Shown one piece after another: positions 50,015 through 57,679 of a DNA stretch of 64,000 bases. Source of the DNA: Flavobacterium subsaxonicum WB 4.1-42 = DSM 21790 (GTDB lineage Bacteria; Bacteroidota; Bacteroidia; Flavobacteriales; Flavobacteriaceae); contig NZ_KE383911.1 in NCBI RefSeq assembly GCF_000422725.1, forward strand, positions 239,152 through 303,151. The letters are read 5' to 3'. Every line of letters begins with the position of its first letter. Within the stretch, counting starts at the first letter, position 1. Under the pieces are notes generated by a model. The model was given only the letters and a program-made list of their open reading frames with translations, was not told the DNA's origin and ran no database searches. A program made the position numbers and the translations under genes.

Positions 50015-51055
50015 TTACCTCTTTATCCCCATCTTTTCTACCCAGACAACATACTTTTGGCGGTTAACTTCGTGCTGTGCCGGTGTAACGGCAAACTCAT
50101 GGTAGCCAAAATTAGTAACGCTGGCACAAAAATAAATGTAATTGTGCTGCTCTGGGTTTAGTACGGCATCTATAGCCGTAATATCGGGCATAGCAATTGG
50201 CCCCGGTGGCAGGCCTTCGTACTTATACATATTGTATGGAGAATCTATAACAAGGTCTTTAAAGAAAACACGCTTAATAACCTGGTCAAAATCGCCCGAT
50301 TGCTTTTTAATGGCATAGATAACGGTGGGGTCGGCTTCCAGCTTCATGCCTTTTTTAAGGCGGTTAAGGTACACACCGGCCACACGCGGCCTCTCGTCGT
50401 TTTTAACGGTCTCTTTGTGCACAATAGCAGCCAATGCCGATACCTGCAATGGTGTTAAGCCCTGCGCCTCTGCTTTGGCAAGCCTCTCTGGTGTCCAGAA
50501 ACGGCGGTATTCTTTCATAAGCTTATCCCTAACCTTGGTGGCTGTTGTGTTCCAAAAAAACTCGTAAGTATTAGGAATAAAAATGCTCAGTACGTTATCT
50601 TCGTTAAAGCCATTTTCTTCTAAAAAAGCTTTATCGGTAAAAGCTTCTAACAGTTGCAGGCTGTCCGGCTCTATTTGCTGCGCTATACGGCCCACTGCCC
50701 TTTGCAGGGTTTCCTGGTTGTTAAAGGCAATATCTACCGTTCTGGGCTGGCGTAAGGCTATTATAAGGTCGTTACTGTTCATGCCGTTGGTAAAAATAAA
50801 TTTACCGGCCTTAACATTGTTGGGGTATTCTTTTTTCTCGGCGGTAGATATAAAACGATCCATATCTTCTACATACGGCTTAACCAGGGTTTTAACCTGC
50901 TCAAAATCGGCACCTGTAGGTATAAAAACGGCAACCTCTTCTTTATTAAAGGCGGTATTGGCACTAAATATATCTTTATACAACATATAGCCATAAATAG
51001 TGCCGCCGGTAACCACTACCAGCGATACAATGCCTACAATTTTTCTTAAGTTCAA
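50015..51055 (-). CDS. mltG: Endolytic murein transglycosylase MltG
   Basis: 346 residues. An N-terminal membrane helix (IVGIVSLVVVTGGTIYGYML) precedes the YceG domain. The catalytic block 'AALAAIVHKETVKNDERPRVAGVYLNRLKKGMKLEADPTVIYAI' shows the order, with E215 in KET as the acid and 'YNMYKYEGLPPGPIAMPDITAIDAVL' as the substrate loop. It cuts nascent glycan strands and helps set their length. It is the last gene of a leftward dapF-GNAT-mltG operon, preceded by the GNAT gene after 11 bases. Confidence 0.95.
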   Translation of the reverse strand: MNLRKIVGIVSLVVVTGGTIYGYMLYKDIFSANTAFNKEEVAVFIPTGADFEQVKTLVKPYVEDMDRFISTAEKKEYPNNVKAGKFIFTNGMNSNDLIIALRQPRTVDIAFNNQETLQRAVGRIAQQIEPDSLQLLEAFTDKAFLEENGFNEDNVLSIFIPNTYEFFWNTTATKVRDKLMKEYRRFWTPERLAKAEAQGLTPLQVSALAAIVHKETVKNDERPRVAGVYLNRLKKGMKLEADPTVIYAIKKQSGDFDQVIKRVFFKDLVIDSPYNMYKYEGLPPGPIAMPDITAIDAVLNPEQHNYIYFCASVTNFGYHEFAVTPAQHEVNRQKYVVWVEKMGIKR

Positions 51056-51066
51056 AATGCTATGTT

Positions 51067-51597
51067 TTAGTTATTGTTTATTAGTTGGTACAAAGCCTCG
51101 TCGTGGTACCGGTTCTCAAACCTGTTCCAGTCTTTTTTTACTCCAATTAATTGGAAGTCAAAATTAGTAAAAAGGGTGGTACTTGCAACATTATCCAAAT
51201 GGATATTTGCATACAATTGATGCAGCTGCAATTTGGTAAAAGCGTAGTTAATAAGCAGGCCCAAAGCCTCTTTGCCAAAGCCGTTATTGCGGTGGGCTTG
51301 CTCCTGAATAATAATGCCCACCCCCGCCCTCTGGTTGGCAGGATCAAAGTCGAAAAGGTCTATTAAACCCACGGCATCAGCAGTATTATTTTTGCAGATG
51401 GCAAGGCGCAGCTGCTTGGCCTCATAAATATCCTGATGGGCATTTTCCAGGTATTGCCTGATTAAAAAACGGCTGTAAGGGGTTTGCGTGTTGCTAACCT
51501 GCCACATGGCCTCGTTGTTTTCTATCCGGTAAATAAAGTCCAGGTCTTCGGGCTCGAGTGCCCTCAGGTAAATAGTGTTTCCCGTTAAGGTTACCAT
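51067..51597 (-). CDS. GNAT family N-acetyltransferase (RimJ/RimL-like)
   Basis: 176 residues: 'IYLRALEPEDLDFIYRIENNEAMW', the acetyl-CoA loop 'AGVGIIIQEQAHRNNGFGKEALGLLINYAF' (motif A, R/Q-x-x-G-x-G/A) and 'LYANIHLDNVASTTLFTNFDFQLIG' are typical of the RimJ/RimL/SpeG branch. It acetylates an amine on a protein N-terminus or a polyamine. Its ATG overlaps the dapF stop by seven bases, so it is coupled to cell-wall precursor synthesis by position only. Confidence 0.88.
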   Translation of the reverse strand: MVTLTGNTIYLRALEPEDLDFIYRIENNEAMWQVSNTQTPYSRFLIRQYLENAHQDIYEAKQLRLAICKNNTADAVGLIDLFDFDPANQRAGVGIIIQEQAHRNNGFGKEALGLLINYAFTKLQLHQLYANIHLDNVASTTLFTNFDFQLIGVKKDWNRFENRYHDEALYQLINNN

Positions 51598-52373
51598 TCT
51601 GCTTCGCCTTTAAATACAAAGCGGGCGGGCCCGGTTAAATATACCTCGGTAAACTGCTTGCCGTTTTGCGCGAAAGACACTTTAAGCTCGCCACCCGGGG
51701 TGGTAAGCCTTACGGTGTTAGCTTCGGTTTTGCCCAGCACCTTCATGGCTATGGCAACAGCTGTTACACCGGTACCGCAAGACAAAGTTTCATCTTCAAC
51801 CCCACGCTCATATGTGCGGACTGAAAATCTGTCAGCCCCATCCTGGCTTACAAAGTTTACGTTGCTGCCCTTATCGCCATACAGCCCGCTGTAGCGAATA
51901 TTTGCCCCTATGCCCTTAACATCAAGGTTAGGCAAATCTTCTACTATTTCTACGTGGTGTGGCGATCCGGTATCTAAAAAAACATAATCCTCGTACATCG
52001 AAACCGTGTTAACATCTTTCATGTGCAGGCTTATTATGCCATTTTCATCTATAGTTGCGTGATGGCGGCCGTCTATGGCATCAAATTCGGTTTCGTTATC
52101 TATAATGCCCAAAGCATTGGCAAAGGCAACAATGCACCTGCCGCCGTTACCGCACATGGTGCTCTCATTTCCGTCAGAATTATAGTATACCATACGAAAA
52201 TCGGCACTTCCTGCGTTCTCTAATAAAATGAGCCCATCGGCGCCAATGCCAAACCTTCGGTCGCAAAGGTGCCCAACAAGTTTGGTATCATTTTTGGGAA
52301 ATATATCATCGCGGTTGTCTACCATGACAAAGTCGTTTCCTGTGCCCTGGTATTTGTAAAAAGTGTATTCCAT
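51591..52373 (-). CDS. dapF: Diaminopimelate epimerase
   Basis: 260 residues with the duplicated alpha/beta barrel of DapF. Both catalytic Cys are present: C74 in MCGNGGRC and C199 in SCGTGVTA. It converts LL- to meso-diaminopimelate for lysine and peptidoglycan. The FYKYQGTGNDFVMVDN start is canonical. It is first in the operon dapF-GNAT-mltG and overlaps the GNAT gene by seven bases. A TACTTTTG -7 box lies 20 bases upstream. Confidence 0.97.
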   Translation of the reverse strand: MEYTFYKYQGTGNDFVMVDNRDDIFPKNDTKLVGHLCDRRFGIGADGLILLENAGSADFRMVYYNSDGNESTMCGNGGRCIVAFANALGIIDNETEFDAIDGRHHATIDENGIISLHMKDVNTVSMYEDYVFLDTGSPHHVEIVEDLPNLDVKGIGANIRYSGLYGDKGSNVNFVSQDGADRFSVRTYERGVEDETLSCGTGVTAVAIAMKVLGKTEANTVRLTTPGGELKVSFAQNGKQFTEVYLTGPARFVFKGEAEW

Positions 52374-52392
52374 TTAGTGCATATAATAAGGA

Positions 52393-52400
52393 CAAAAGTA
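52393..52400 (-). promoter_or_regulatory. -7 box of the dapF operon
   Basis: TACTTTTG on the minus strand, a full match to TAnnTTTG, 20 bases before the dapF ATG. Confidence 0.55.
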
Positions 52401-52472
52401 CAAATATAAACGACACATAAAACACGGCAGCACCCGCACTTTAACCATTAAAAAATTAAATACTTTTTTTTT

Positions 52473-53870
52473 ATGAAACAAATTTCAAGCCTGTTCCTGG
52501 TATCCCTTTTAAGCGGTGCCACTACCCTTGGAGCTTACAAACTGGTATTTGATAACGACACTCCAAGCTCTGCCTTATCAATAGCCGCTCCGCACTCTGC
52601 CTTAACCAAAAACGTATCGTATACGGGTGCCGAAGTACCCACTGATTTTACCGATGCCGCCGATAAAGCCGTACACACGGTGGTGCACGTTAAAAACACA
52701 TCGTACGCTACACAAAGCAACCCCATGATGGAGTTTTTTTACGGCCAGCGCGGTGGCCAGCAGCAGGCACAAATTGGCACCGGTAGTGGTGTTATTATTA
52801 CCGAAGACGGGTACATTGTAACCAACAACCACGTAATACAAAACGCATCAGAATTAGAGGTTACCCTTAACAACAACAAATCGTACAAGGCTAAGCTTGT
52901 GGGCACCGACTCTAAAATGGATATTGCCCTGCTTAAAGTAGATACTAAAGAAAAACTGCCGTATGCCACCTTTGGCAATAGCGATGATATTAAGGTGGGC
53001 GAATGGGTGCTTGCTGTGGGTAACCCTTACAACCTTAATAGCACTGTTACTGCGGGAATTGTTTCGGCGAAAGCCAGGAACCTGAGCAAAGATGGTTTAC
53101 AGTCGTTTATACAAACCGATGCTGCCGTTAACCCCGGTAACAGCGGTGGCGCACTGGTTAATACCCGTGGCGAACTTGTGGGTATTAACACCATGATTAG
53201 CAGCACTACAGGATCTTACGTTGGTTATTCTTTTGCGGTACCCAGTAACATTACCCGCAAGCTTATAGAAGATATTATGGAGTTTGGCAACGTGCAGCGC
53301 GGTGTGCTTGGTGTACAGGGTGGCGAGCTTAACAGCATGGCCAGCAAAGAGCTTGGCATTAGCCAGACTCAGGGTTTTTATGTTAACAGCGTAGTTGATA
53401 AAAGCGGCGCCCAGCTTGCCGGTATTAAAAAAGGCGATATTATTGTTAAGATAGACGAAAAGCCTATTAATGGTTTTGCCGACCTTAATGCTGCCGTGGT
53501 TACCAAACGCCCTAACGATGTGGTTAAGGTTACCGTAGACCGCAATGGCGATATGGTTACCCTGCCGGTTAAGCTTACCAAAAACGAAATTAACAGCTTT
53601 ACCTATGATGGCCTTGAGTTGCAGGACTTAACAGCCGCTGAGAAAAAACAGCTTAAAATAGATTACGGTGTCAGGATTAAGGAAATTACCGATGAAAACT
53701 ACATGCCTTACTACGACGAGCTTAAAGACGGTATTATACTAAGTATTAACAACACCAAGGCTACCGATATTGAAACCGTAACCGAAATACTATCGCGCAA
53801 GGGGCAAAACCAGCGCGTGCGCGTAGAGATGCTTAACAAGAACAGGCAAGTGGTTCGATTTATAATGTAG
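52473..53870 (+). CDS. DegP/HtrA-type periplasmic serine protease
   Basis: 465 residues with an N-terminal export signal (MKQISSLFLVSLLSGATTLG) and the trypsin-like triad H120 (VTNNHVI), D150 (SKMDIALLKV) and S224 (NPGNSGGALV). Two PDZ domains follow (about 275-360, 'GVLGVQGGELNSMASKELGISQTQGFYV', and 385-465). It degrades and chaperones misfolded envelope proteins. Domain order (protease-PDZ-PDZ) matches DegP/DegQ. It is monocistronic, divergent from dapF, and ends in a strong terminator. Confidence 0.94.
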   Translation: MKQISSLFLVSLLSGATTLGAYKLVFDNDTPSSALSIAAPHSALTKNVSYTGAEVPTDFTDAADKAVHTVVHVKNTSYATQSNPMMEFFYGQRGGQQQAQIGTGSGVIITEDGYIVTNNHVIQNASELEVTLNNNKSYKAKLVGTDSKMDIALLKVDTKEKLPYATFGNSDDIKVGEWVLAVGNPYNLNSTVTAGIVSAKARNLSKDGLQSFIQTDAAVNPGNSGGALVNTRGELVGINTMISSTTGSYVGYSFAVPSNITRKLIEDIMEFGNVQRGVLGVQGGELNSMASKELGISQTQGFYVNSVVDKSGAQLAGIKKGDIIVKIDEKPINGFADLNAAVVTKRPNDVVKVTVDRNGDMVTLPVKLTKNEINSFTYDGLELQDLTAAEKKQLKIDYGVRIKEITDENYMPYYDELKDGIILSINNTKATDIETVTEILSRKGQNQRVRVEMLNKNRQVVRFIM

Positions 53871-53901
53871 ACTCTTATTTTGCTTTATATCTTTATTTTA
53901 G

Positions 53902-53936
53902 AAGCCCCCGTTTATTAGCGGGGGTTTTGTTTTTTA
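53902..53936 (+). terminator. degP terminator
   Basis: CCCCCG / CGGGGG stem with an 8-base loop, preceded by A-rich DNA and followed by TTTTGTTTTTT. Confidence 0.85.
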
Positions 53937-53946
53937 GGATGTCGCG

Positions 53947-54642
53947 TTATTCCCTAACGATCATTTTGTACCCGATGCCGCGAATGTTTACTATAGATAT
54001 AGCAGGGTCGTTAGCAAAGTGCTTGCGCAGTTTGGTTATAAAAACATCCATGCTGCGGGCATTAAAAAAGCTATCGTCTTTCCACAATTCCAACAACACC
54101 TTTTGCCTGGGCAATATCTCGTTTTTGTGGGTTATTAGCCTGTAGAGCAATTCGTTTTCCAAATGCGTGAGTACTATTTTTTTATCCGAATAGGATAACT
54201 CCATAGCGGCGCGGTCAAAACTATATTGGCCAATAGTATAAATAGTAGCATCGGTTGTTTGGGTTGCGGTTTTACTTGCCCTTTTTAAAAGGGCGTTCAT
54301 CCGCACCACCAACTCTTCTATGCTAAATGGTTTTTTAAGATAATCGTTGCCGCCAACATCAAAGCCTTTAACCACGTCTTCGGTAAGCGACCGCGCAGTT
54401 AAAAATATAATGGGTATATCGGCATCCTTTTGCCGTATCTCTTTAACCAGTGTGTAGCCGTCCATGCCGGGCAGCATAATATCGATAATGCAAATATCAA
54501 ACTGGCCGGGCACAAACAATTCCAGTCCCTTAAGGCCGTCCTGCGCCCATTGCACTGCAAAGCCGCTCTTGGCAAGCATATCGCCGGTAATTTTACCCAA
54601 CGATAGTTCGTCTTCTACATATAAAACCTGTGCGTTGTTCAT
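53947..54642 (-). CDS. OmpR-family response regulator
   Basis: 231 residues: a receiver domain with D54 in IIDIMLPGMDG and K-K-P-F (DYLKKPFSIEELVVR), and an OmpR/PhoB winged helix (FDRAAMELSYSDKKIVLTHLENELLYRLITHKNEILPRQKVLLELW ... RSMDVFITKLRKHF ... IVNIRGIGYKMIV). It should bind direct repeats near its targets. The gene overlaps the kinase stop by one base, so both are made together. Confidence 0.95.
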   Translation of the reverse strand: MNNAQVLYVEDELSLGKITGDMLAKSGFAVQWAQDGLKGLELFVPGQFDICIIDIMLPGMDGYTLVKEIRQKDADIPIIFLTARSLTEDVVKGFDVGGNDYLKKPFSIEELVVRMNALLKRASKTATQTTDATIYTIGQYSFDRAAMELSYSDKKIVLTHLENELLYRLITHKNEILPRQKVLLELWKDDSFFNARSMDVFITKLRKHFANDPAISIVNIRGIGYKMIVRE

Positions 54643-56021
54643 TAGTTTGCCGGTAAAGTTATCTGGAACACAGCCCCGTTATCAATCTTACTTTTTAGCA
54701 ATATTAAAGTACCCCCATGCAGGGTAATAATTTCTTTAGCATAGCTAAGGCCAAGGCCATAGCCTTTAACTGTATGCTTATCGCCTTCAGACACCCTGAA
54801 GTATGGTTTAAAAATATCTTTATGATGATTTTCGGCAATGCCAATACCGTTGTCAGTCACCGTTATTTTTACGGTGTTGTTTTCCTGCCATGCGGCGAAT
54901 TCTATCACAGCCTCTCCCCTGCTGTATTTAAGCGAATTATCTACCAGGTTGCTAAACACATTAAGCAGGTGTTCGGCATCGGCATTTACATAAATATCAT
55001 CCGGCACACCGGCAGTATCTATAACCGCATTAAGGGCATCGGTAGAAGGTTTAAACTTAAGCGCAACATTACTAAGCAACTCCCGCAAATTAACCGATTC
55101 TTTTTGCAGGTAAATCTTTCCATCATTAAGCTTGGCATTGTATAAAATGCTCTCCGTCATCCCGGTTAGGCGCTTTAAGTCGGCCTGCATAATATGTATG
55201 TACTCGCGGGCGGCAGTTTTATCGTCAATCATATTATAGGTGTCCAAAGCCTCTGTGGCAGCATATAAGGTGGCAAGCGGCGTTTTAAGCTCGTGTGTCA
55301 TGTTATTGGTAAAGTTATCCTTCATTTCCAACAGCTTACGGTTCTTCTTAATATTATTTACCAAAAGCACAACAGATGTTACACACACCAACAGATACAG
55401 TATAGAAAGCACAATGTACCAAACCATCTCTTTTAAAATAACGCTGTCTAAATTATAGAGTATCAGGCTGTAGTGCTGCGACGGGTTAAGTTCAGAACTC
55501 ATATCAATAGTATAGCCTTTATCTTTCGGCATAGGGTTGGGGTACGATATTTTCTTTCCGTCCTTAACATACTTAACACCATACTTTAATGCAGGATAGG
55601 CAAAAACCATATCACTTTTAAACTCGGTTAGCATATTCTTATCCATAAACACCATATTGGCAGGCATCATTATAGAGTCCATTGCTTTTTTAACAAGGCT
55701 GTCAGACAACGGCCCATTCTCGCCACCTACCACTTTTACCTGCACATCTATACTGCCCTTTCCCGCTTTAAGCAGCTCTTTTGTAATCTGATCGGGAATG
55801 ATGGATTCTGATCGGCTTATCCTCCCCACCAGATTAATAGCATCATTATTTAAAACATACTCCTTTAGCATGTTCTTTGCTTCTTCCTGCACCAGCTGCT
55901 TTTGGTTTTGGTAAACAGAGTACAGCCAGTACAGCTGAAACCCCATTATAAACACCACTGCCACCACAGCATATATAGTGGTAAGCCCCGGTTTATTATT
56001 AGTTGTTACACTCTTTTTCAT
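54642..56021 (-). CDS. Membrane sensor histidine kinase
   Basis: 459 residues from the ATG at 56021 (MKKSVTTNNKPGLTTIYAVVAVVFIMGFQLYWLY); an ATG at 56066 would be upstream of the -7 box. A first membrane helix is followed by a periplasmic sensor of about 170 residues, a second helix (MVWYIVLSILYLLVCVTSVVLLVNN), the phospho-acceptor box 'NMTHELKTPLATLYA', the N box 'NLVDNSLKYS' and G boxes 'DNGIGI' and 'GYGLGLSYAKEII'. The signal is unknown. It is partnered with the OmpR-type regulator behind it and divergent from a secreted metalloprotease gene. Confidence 0.94.
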   Translation of the reverse strand: MKKSVTTNNKPGLTTIYAVVAVVFIMGFQLYWLYSVYQNQKQLVQEEAKNMLKEYVLNNDAINLVGRISRSESIIPDQITKELLKAGKGSIDVQVKVVGGENGPLSDSLVKKAMDSIMMPANMVFMDKNMLTEFKSDMVFAYPALKYGVKYVKDGKKISYPNPMPKDKGYTIDMSSELNPSQHYSLILYNLDSVILKEMVWYIVLSILYLLVCVTSVVLLVNNIKKNRKLLEMKDNFTNNMTHELKTPLATLYAATEALDTYNMIDDKTAAREYIHIMQADLKRLTGMTESILYNAKLNDGKIYLQKESVNLRELLSNVALKFKPSTDALNAVIDTAGVPDDIYVNADAEHLLNVFSNLVDNSLKYSRGEAVIEFAAWQENNTVKITVTDNGIGIAENHHKDIFKPYFRVSEGDKHTVKGYGLGLSYAKEIITLHGGTLILLKSKIDNGAVFQITLPAN

Positions 56022-56024
56022 ACT

Positions 56025-56032
56025 CAAATGTA
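56025..56032 (-). promoter_or_regulatory. -7 box of the kinase-regulator operon
   Basis: TACATTTG on the minus strand ends three bases before the kinase ATG, so transcription should start at or next to the start codon: a leaderless or near-leaderless mRNA. Confidence 0.6.
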
Positions 56033-56056
56033 AGTGTTTTATGTAAGGTTTTTTAC

Positions 56057-56077
56057 CGCTTAACACTAAATAACACT
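56057..56077. promoter_or_regulatory. Response-regulator-like box 1 (direct repeat)
   Basis: CGCTTAACACT then AAATAACACT: TAACA repeated with a 10-base period (TAACACTAAATAACACT, 56061-56077). It lies about 29 bases upstream of the -7 box of the kinase operon. OmpR-family regulators typically bind such half-site pairs. Confidence 0.6.
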
Positions 56078-56110
56078 CAGCATCATGCTTTTAGGCGATT
56101 AGGCGATTTT

Positions 56111-56131
56111 CGCTTAACACTTGTTAACAGT
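56111..56131. promoter_or_regulatory. Response-regulator-like box 2 (direct repeat)
   Basis: CGCTTAACACT then TGTTAACAGT: TAACA again with a 10-base period (TAACACTTGTTAACAGT, 56115-56131), 54 bases from box 1. It lies 40 bases upstream of the -7 box of the metalloprotease gene. Confidence 0.6.
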
Positions 56132-56170
56132 AAATAAAACTACATAACTAAGCATGCAGTTATTGCTGGC

Positions 56171-56178
56171 TACATTTG
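56171..56178 (+). promoter_or_regulatory. -7 box of the metalloprotease gene
   Basis: TACATTTG, the same -7 sequence as the divergent promoter at 56025-56032, 33 bases before the ATG at 56211. No -33 partner is obvious, as expected for an activated promoter. Confidence 0.6.
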
Positions 56179-56210
56179 CCTTGTAACAATCATTATTATC
56201 AAAAACACAA

Positions 56211-57572
56211 ATGAAAACAAATACCTTTAGGCATGTAGCAGCACTACTCCTGCTCAGTCTTACTACCATTAGCCTACAAGCACAAAATACCGCTAAAAAG
56301 GCTCCTGCTTCTTTTGGCAAACCTATTAAGGGCAGCGATTTTAACCCCTGCGTAAGCACGGATTATGAAGCGTACCTGAAGCAAAAAAATCCGAACCGTT
56401 TATCGGGCGAACAATTTGAACAATGGCTTGCGCCAAAGGTTGCTGCGGCTAAAGTTGCTCGTAACGGCCAAAACACCAATACCGTGGTAACGGTGCCGGT
56501 GGTGGTACACGTTATACATAATGGCGATGCCCTTGGCGTAAACGAAAATATTGCCGATGAGCAGGTGCTGTCTCAAATTCAGGTGCTTAACCAGGATTTC
56601 AGGAACATGCAGAATACACCCGGCTATAGCAATAACCCGGCTGCTGCCGATATTGAAATTGAATTTTGTTTAGCACAACGCGACCCGCAGGGTAACCTTA
56701 CTAATGGTATAGACAGGGTTGACCTTAATAAGGCAAGCTGGGGATTTAATGCTGTAGAAACTGTACTTAAACCCGAAACGATATGGAACCCCGAAGAATA
56801 TCTTAATATCTGGGTTTGTAATTTTGGTGGCGACCTGTACGGGGTTGGTGGGTATGCATTTTTTCCGGAAGGTGCTAATATAGACGGGCTTGATGGTGCC
56901 GAGTCTACCGAAGACAATGATGGCCTAACTATTTGGTATAAAGTTTTTGGATCGTCTGACATTTATCCTGAAGGAAATTATCTTGAAGGCCACGATAAAG
57001 GCCGTAGCACCACGCACGAAATGGGTCATTTTTTGGGTTTAAGGCACATTTGGGGCGATGGAAACAGCTGCGATAATACCGATTATTGTGCCGATACCCC
57101 TACTGCCCTTGCTATGAACATGACGTGCAGCGAGATAGACTCGTGCCCGGAGAGTGATGGTTTTGATATGATAGAGAACCACATGGATTATACCCCCGAT
57201 GCCTGCAAGCACTTTTTTACCAACGACCAAAAAGCAAGGATGGTAGCTGTGCTGCAAAATGCCCCAAGAAGGATTGCATTACAGGCTTCTACAGTATGTA
57301 CCGCTCCGGAATTAGGCCTTGATGATACTTTAAAAAACGGTACGGGCATTTATCCTAATCCGGCTAAAGACGTACTGTACATAACATCAAACATTACGGG
57401 TGTACAAGGTAATTATACTATTTTTAATGCTCTTGGGCAGGCGGTAGCTTCTAAAAACATACAGTTTGATGCGCAGGTTGCCATTAATGTAGAAGGCTTA
57501 AACAAAGGCATTTACTTTATAAAAATAAGCAGGGAGGGTAAAACCAGCACACTTAAATTTATAAAAGACTAA
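56211..57572 (+). CDS. Secreted M43-family zinc metalloprotease with T9SS sorting domain
   Basis: 453 residues: signal peptide (HVAALLLLSLTTISLQAQ), a propeptide-like region, then the pappalysin/M43B catalytic domain with zinc site H269-E270-x2-H273-x5-H279 (HEMGHFLGLRHIWG) and Met-turn 'ENHMDYTPDAC'. The last 80 residues (GIYPNPAKDVLYI ... GIYFIKISREGKTSTLKFIKD) form a type A C-terminal sorting domain for type IX secretion. It should be exported to the surface or medium. It stands alone, divergent from the kinase, and is a likely target of that two-component system. Confidence 0.93.
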   Translation: MKTNTFRHVAALLLLSLTTISLQAQNTAKKAPASFGKPIKGSDFNPCVSTDYEAYLKQKNPNRLSGEQFEQWLAPKVAAAKVARNGQNTNTVVTVPVVVHVIHNGDALGVNENIADEQVLSQIQVLNQDFRNMQNTPGYSNNPAAADIEIEFCLAQRDPQGNLTNGIDRVDLNKASWGFNAVETVLKPETIWNPEEYLNIWVCNFGGDLYGVGGYAFFPEGANIDGLDGAESTEDNDGLTIWYKVFGSSDIYPEGNYLEGHDKGRSTTHEMGHFLGLRHIWGDGNSCDNTDYCADTPTALAMNMTCSEIDSCPESDGFDMIENHMDYTPDACKHFFTNDQKARMVAVLQNAPRRIALQASTVCTAPELGLDDTLKNGTGIYPNPAKDVLYITSNITGVQGNYTIFNALGQAVASKNIQFDAQVAINVEGLNKGIYFIKISREGKTSTLKFIKD

Positions 57573-57630
57573 CGAGTCATATAACGGGTTCCTGATTGAT
57601 TGGTGATAAATTTTAATGCAGGAAAACAAA

Positions 57631-57661
57631 AACGGGTGGCCTAATGGCCTCCCGTTTTATT
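57631..57661. terminator. Bidirectional terminator, metalloprotease and T9SS gene
   Basis: AAAACGGGTGGCC and GGCCTCCCGTTTT pair over 12 bases with one T-T mismatch around TAAT, between convergent genes, with flanking A and T tracts. Confidence 0.85.
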
Positions 57662-57679
57662 TATAAGTATAAGTGTATG

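Noticed and set aside
56021..56066. ATG at 56066 as the kinase start
   Set aside because: It lies upstream of the TACATTTG -7 box; ATG at 56021 fits the signal-anchor and the promoter.
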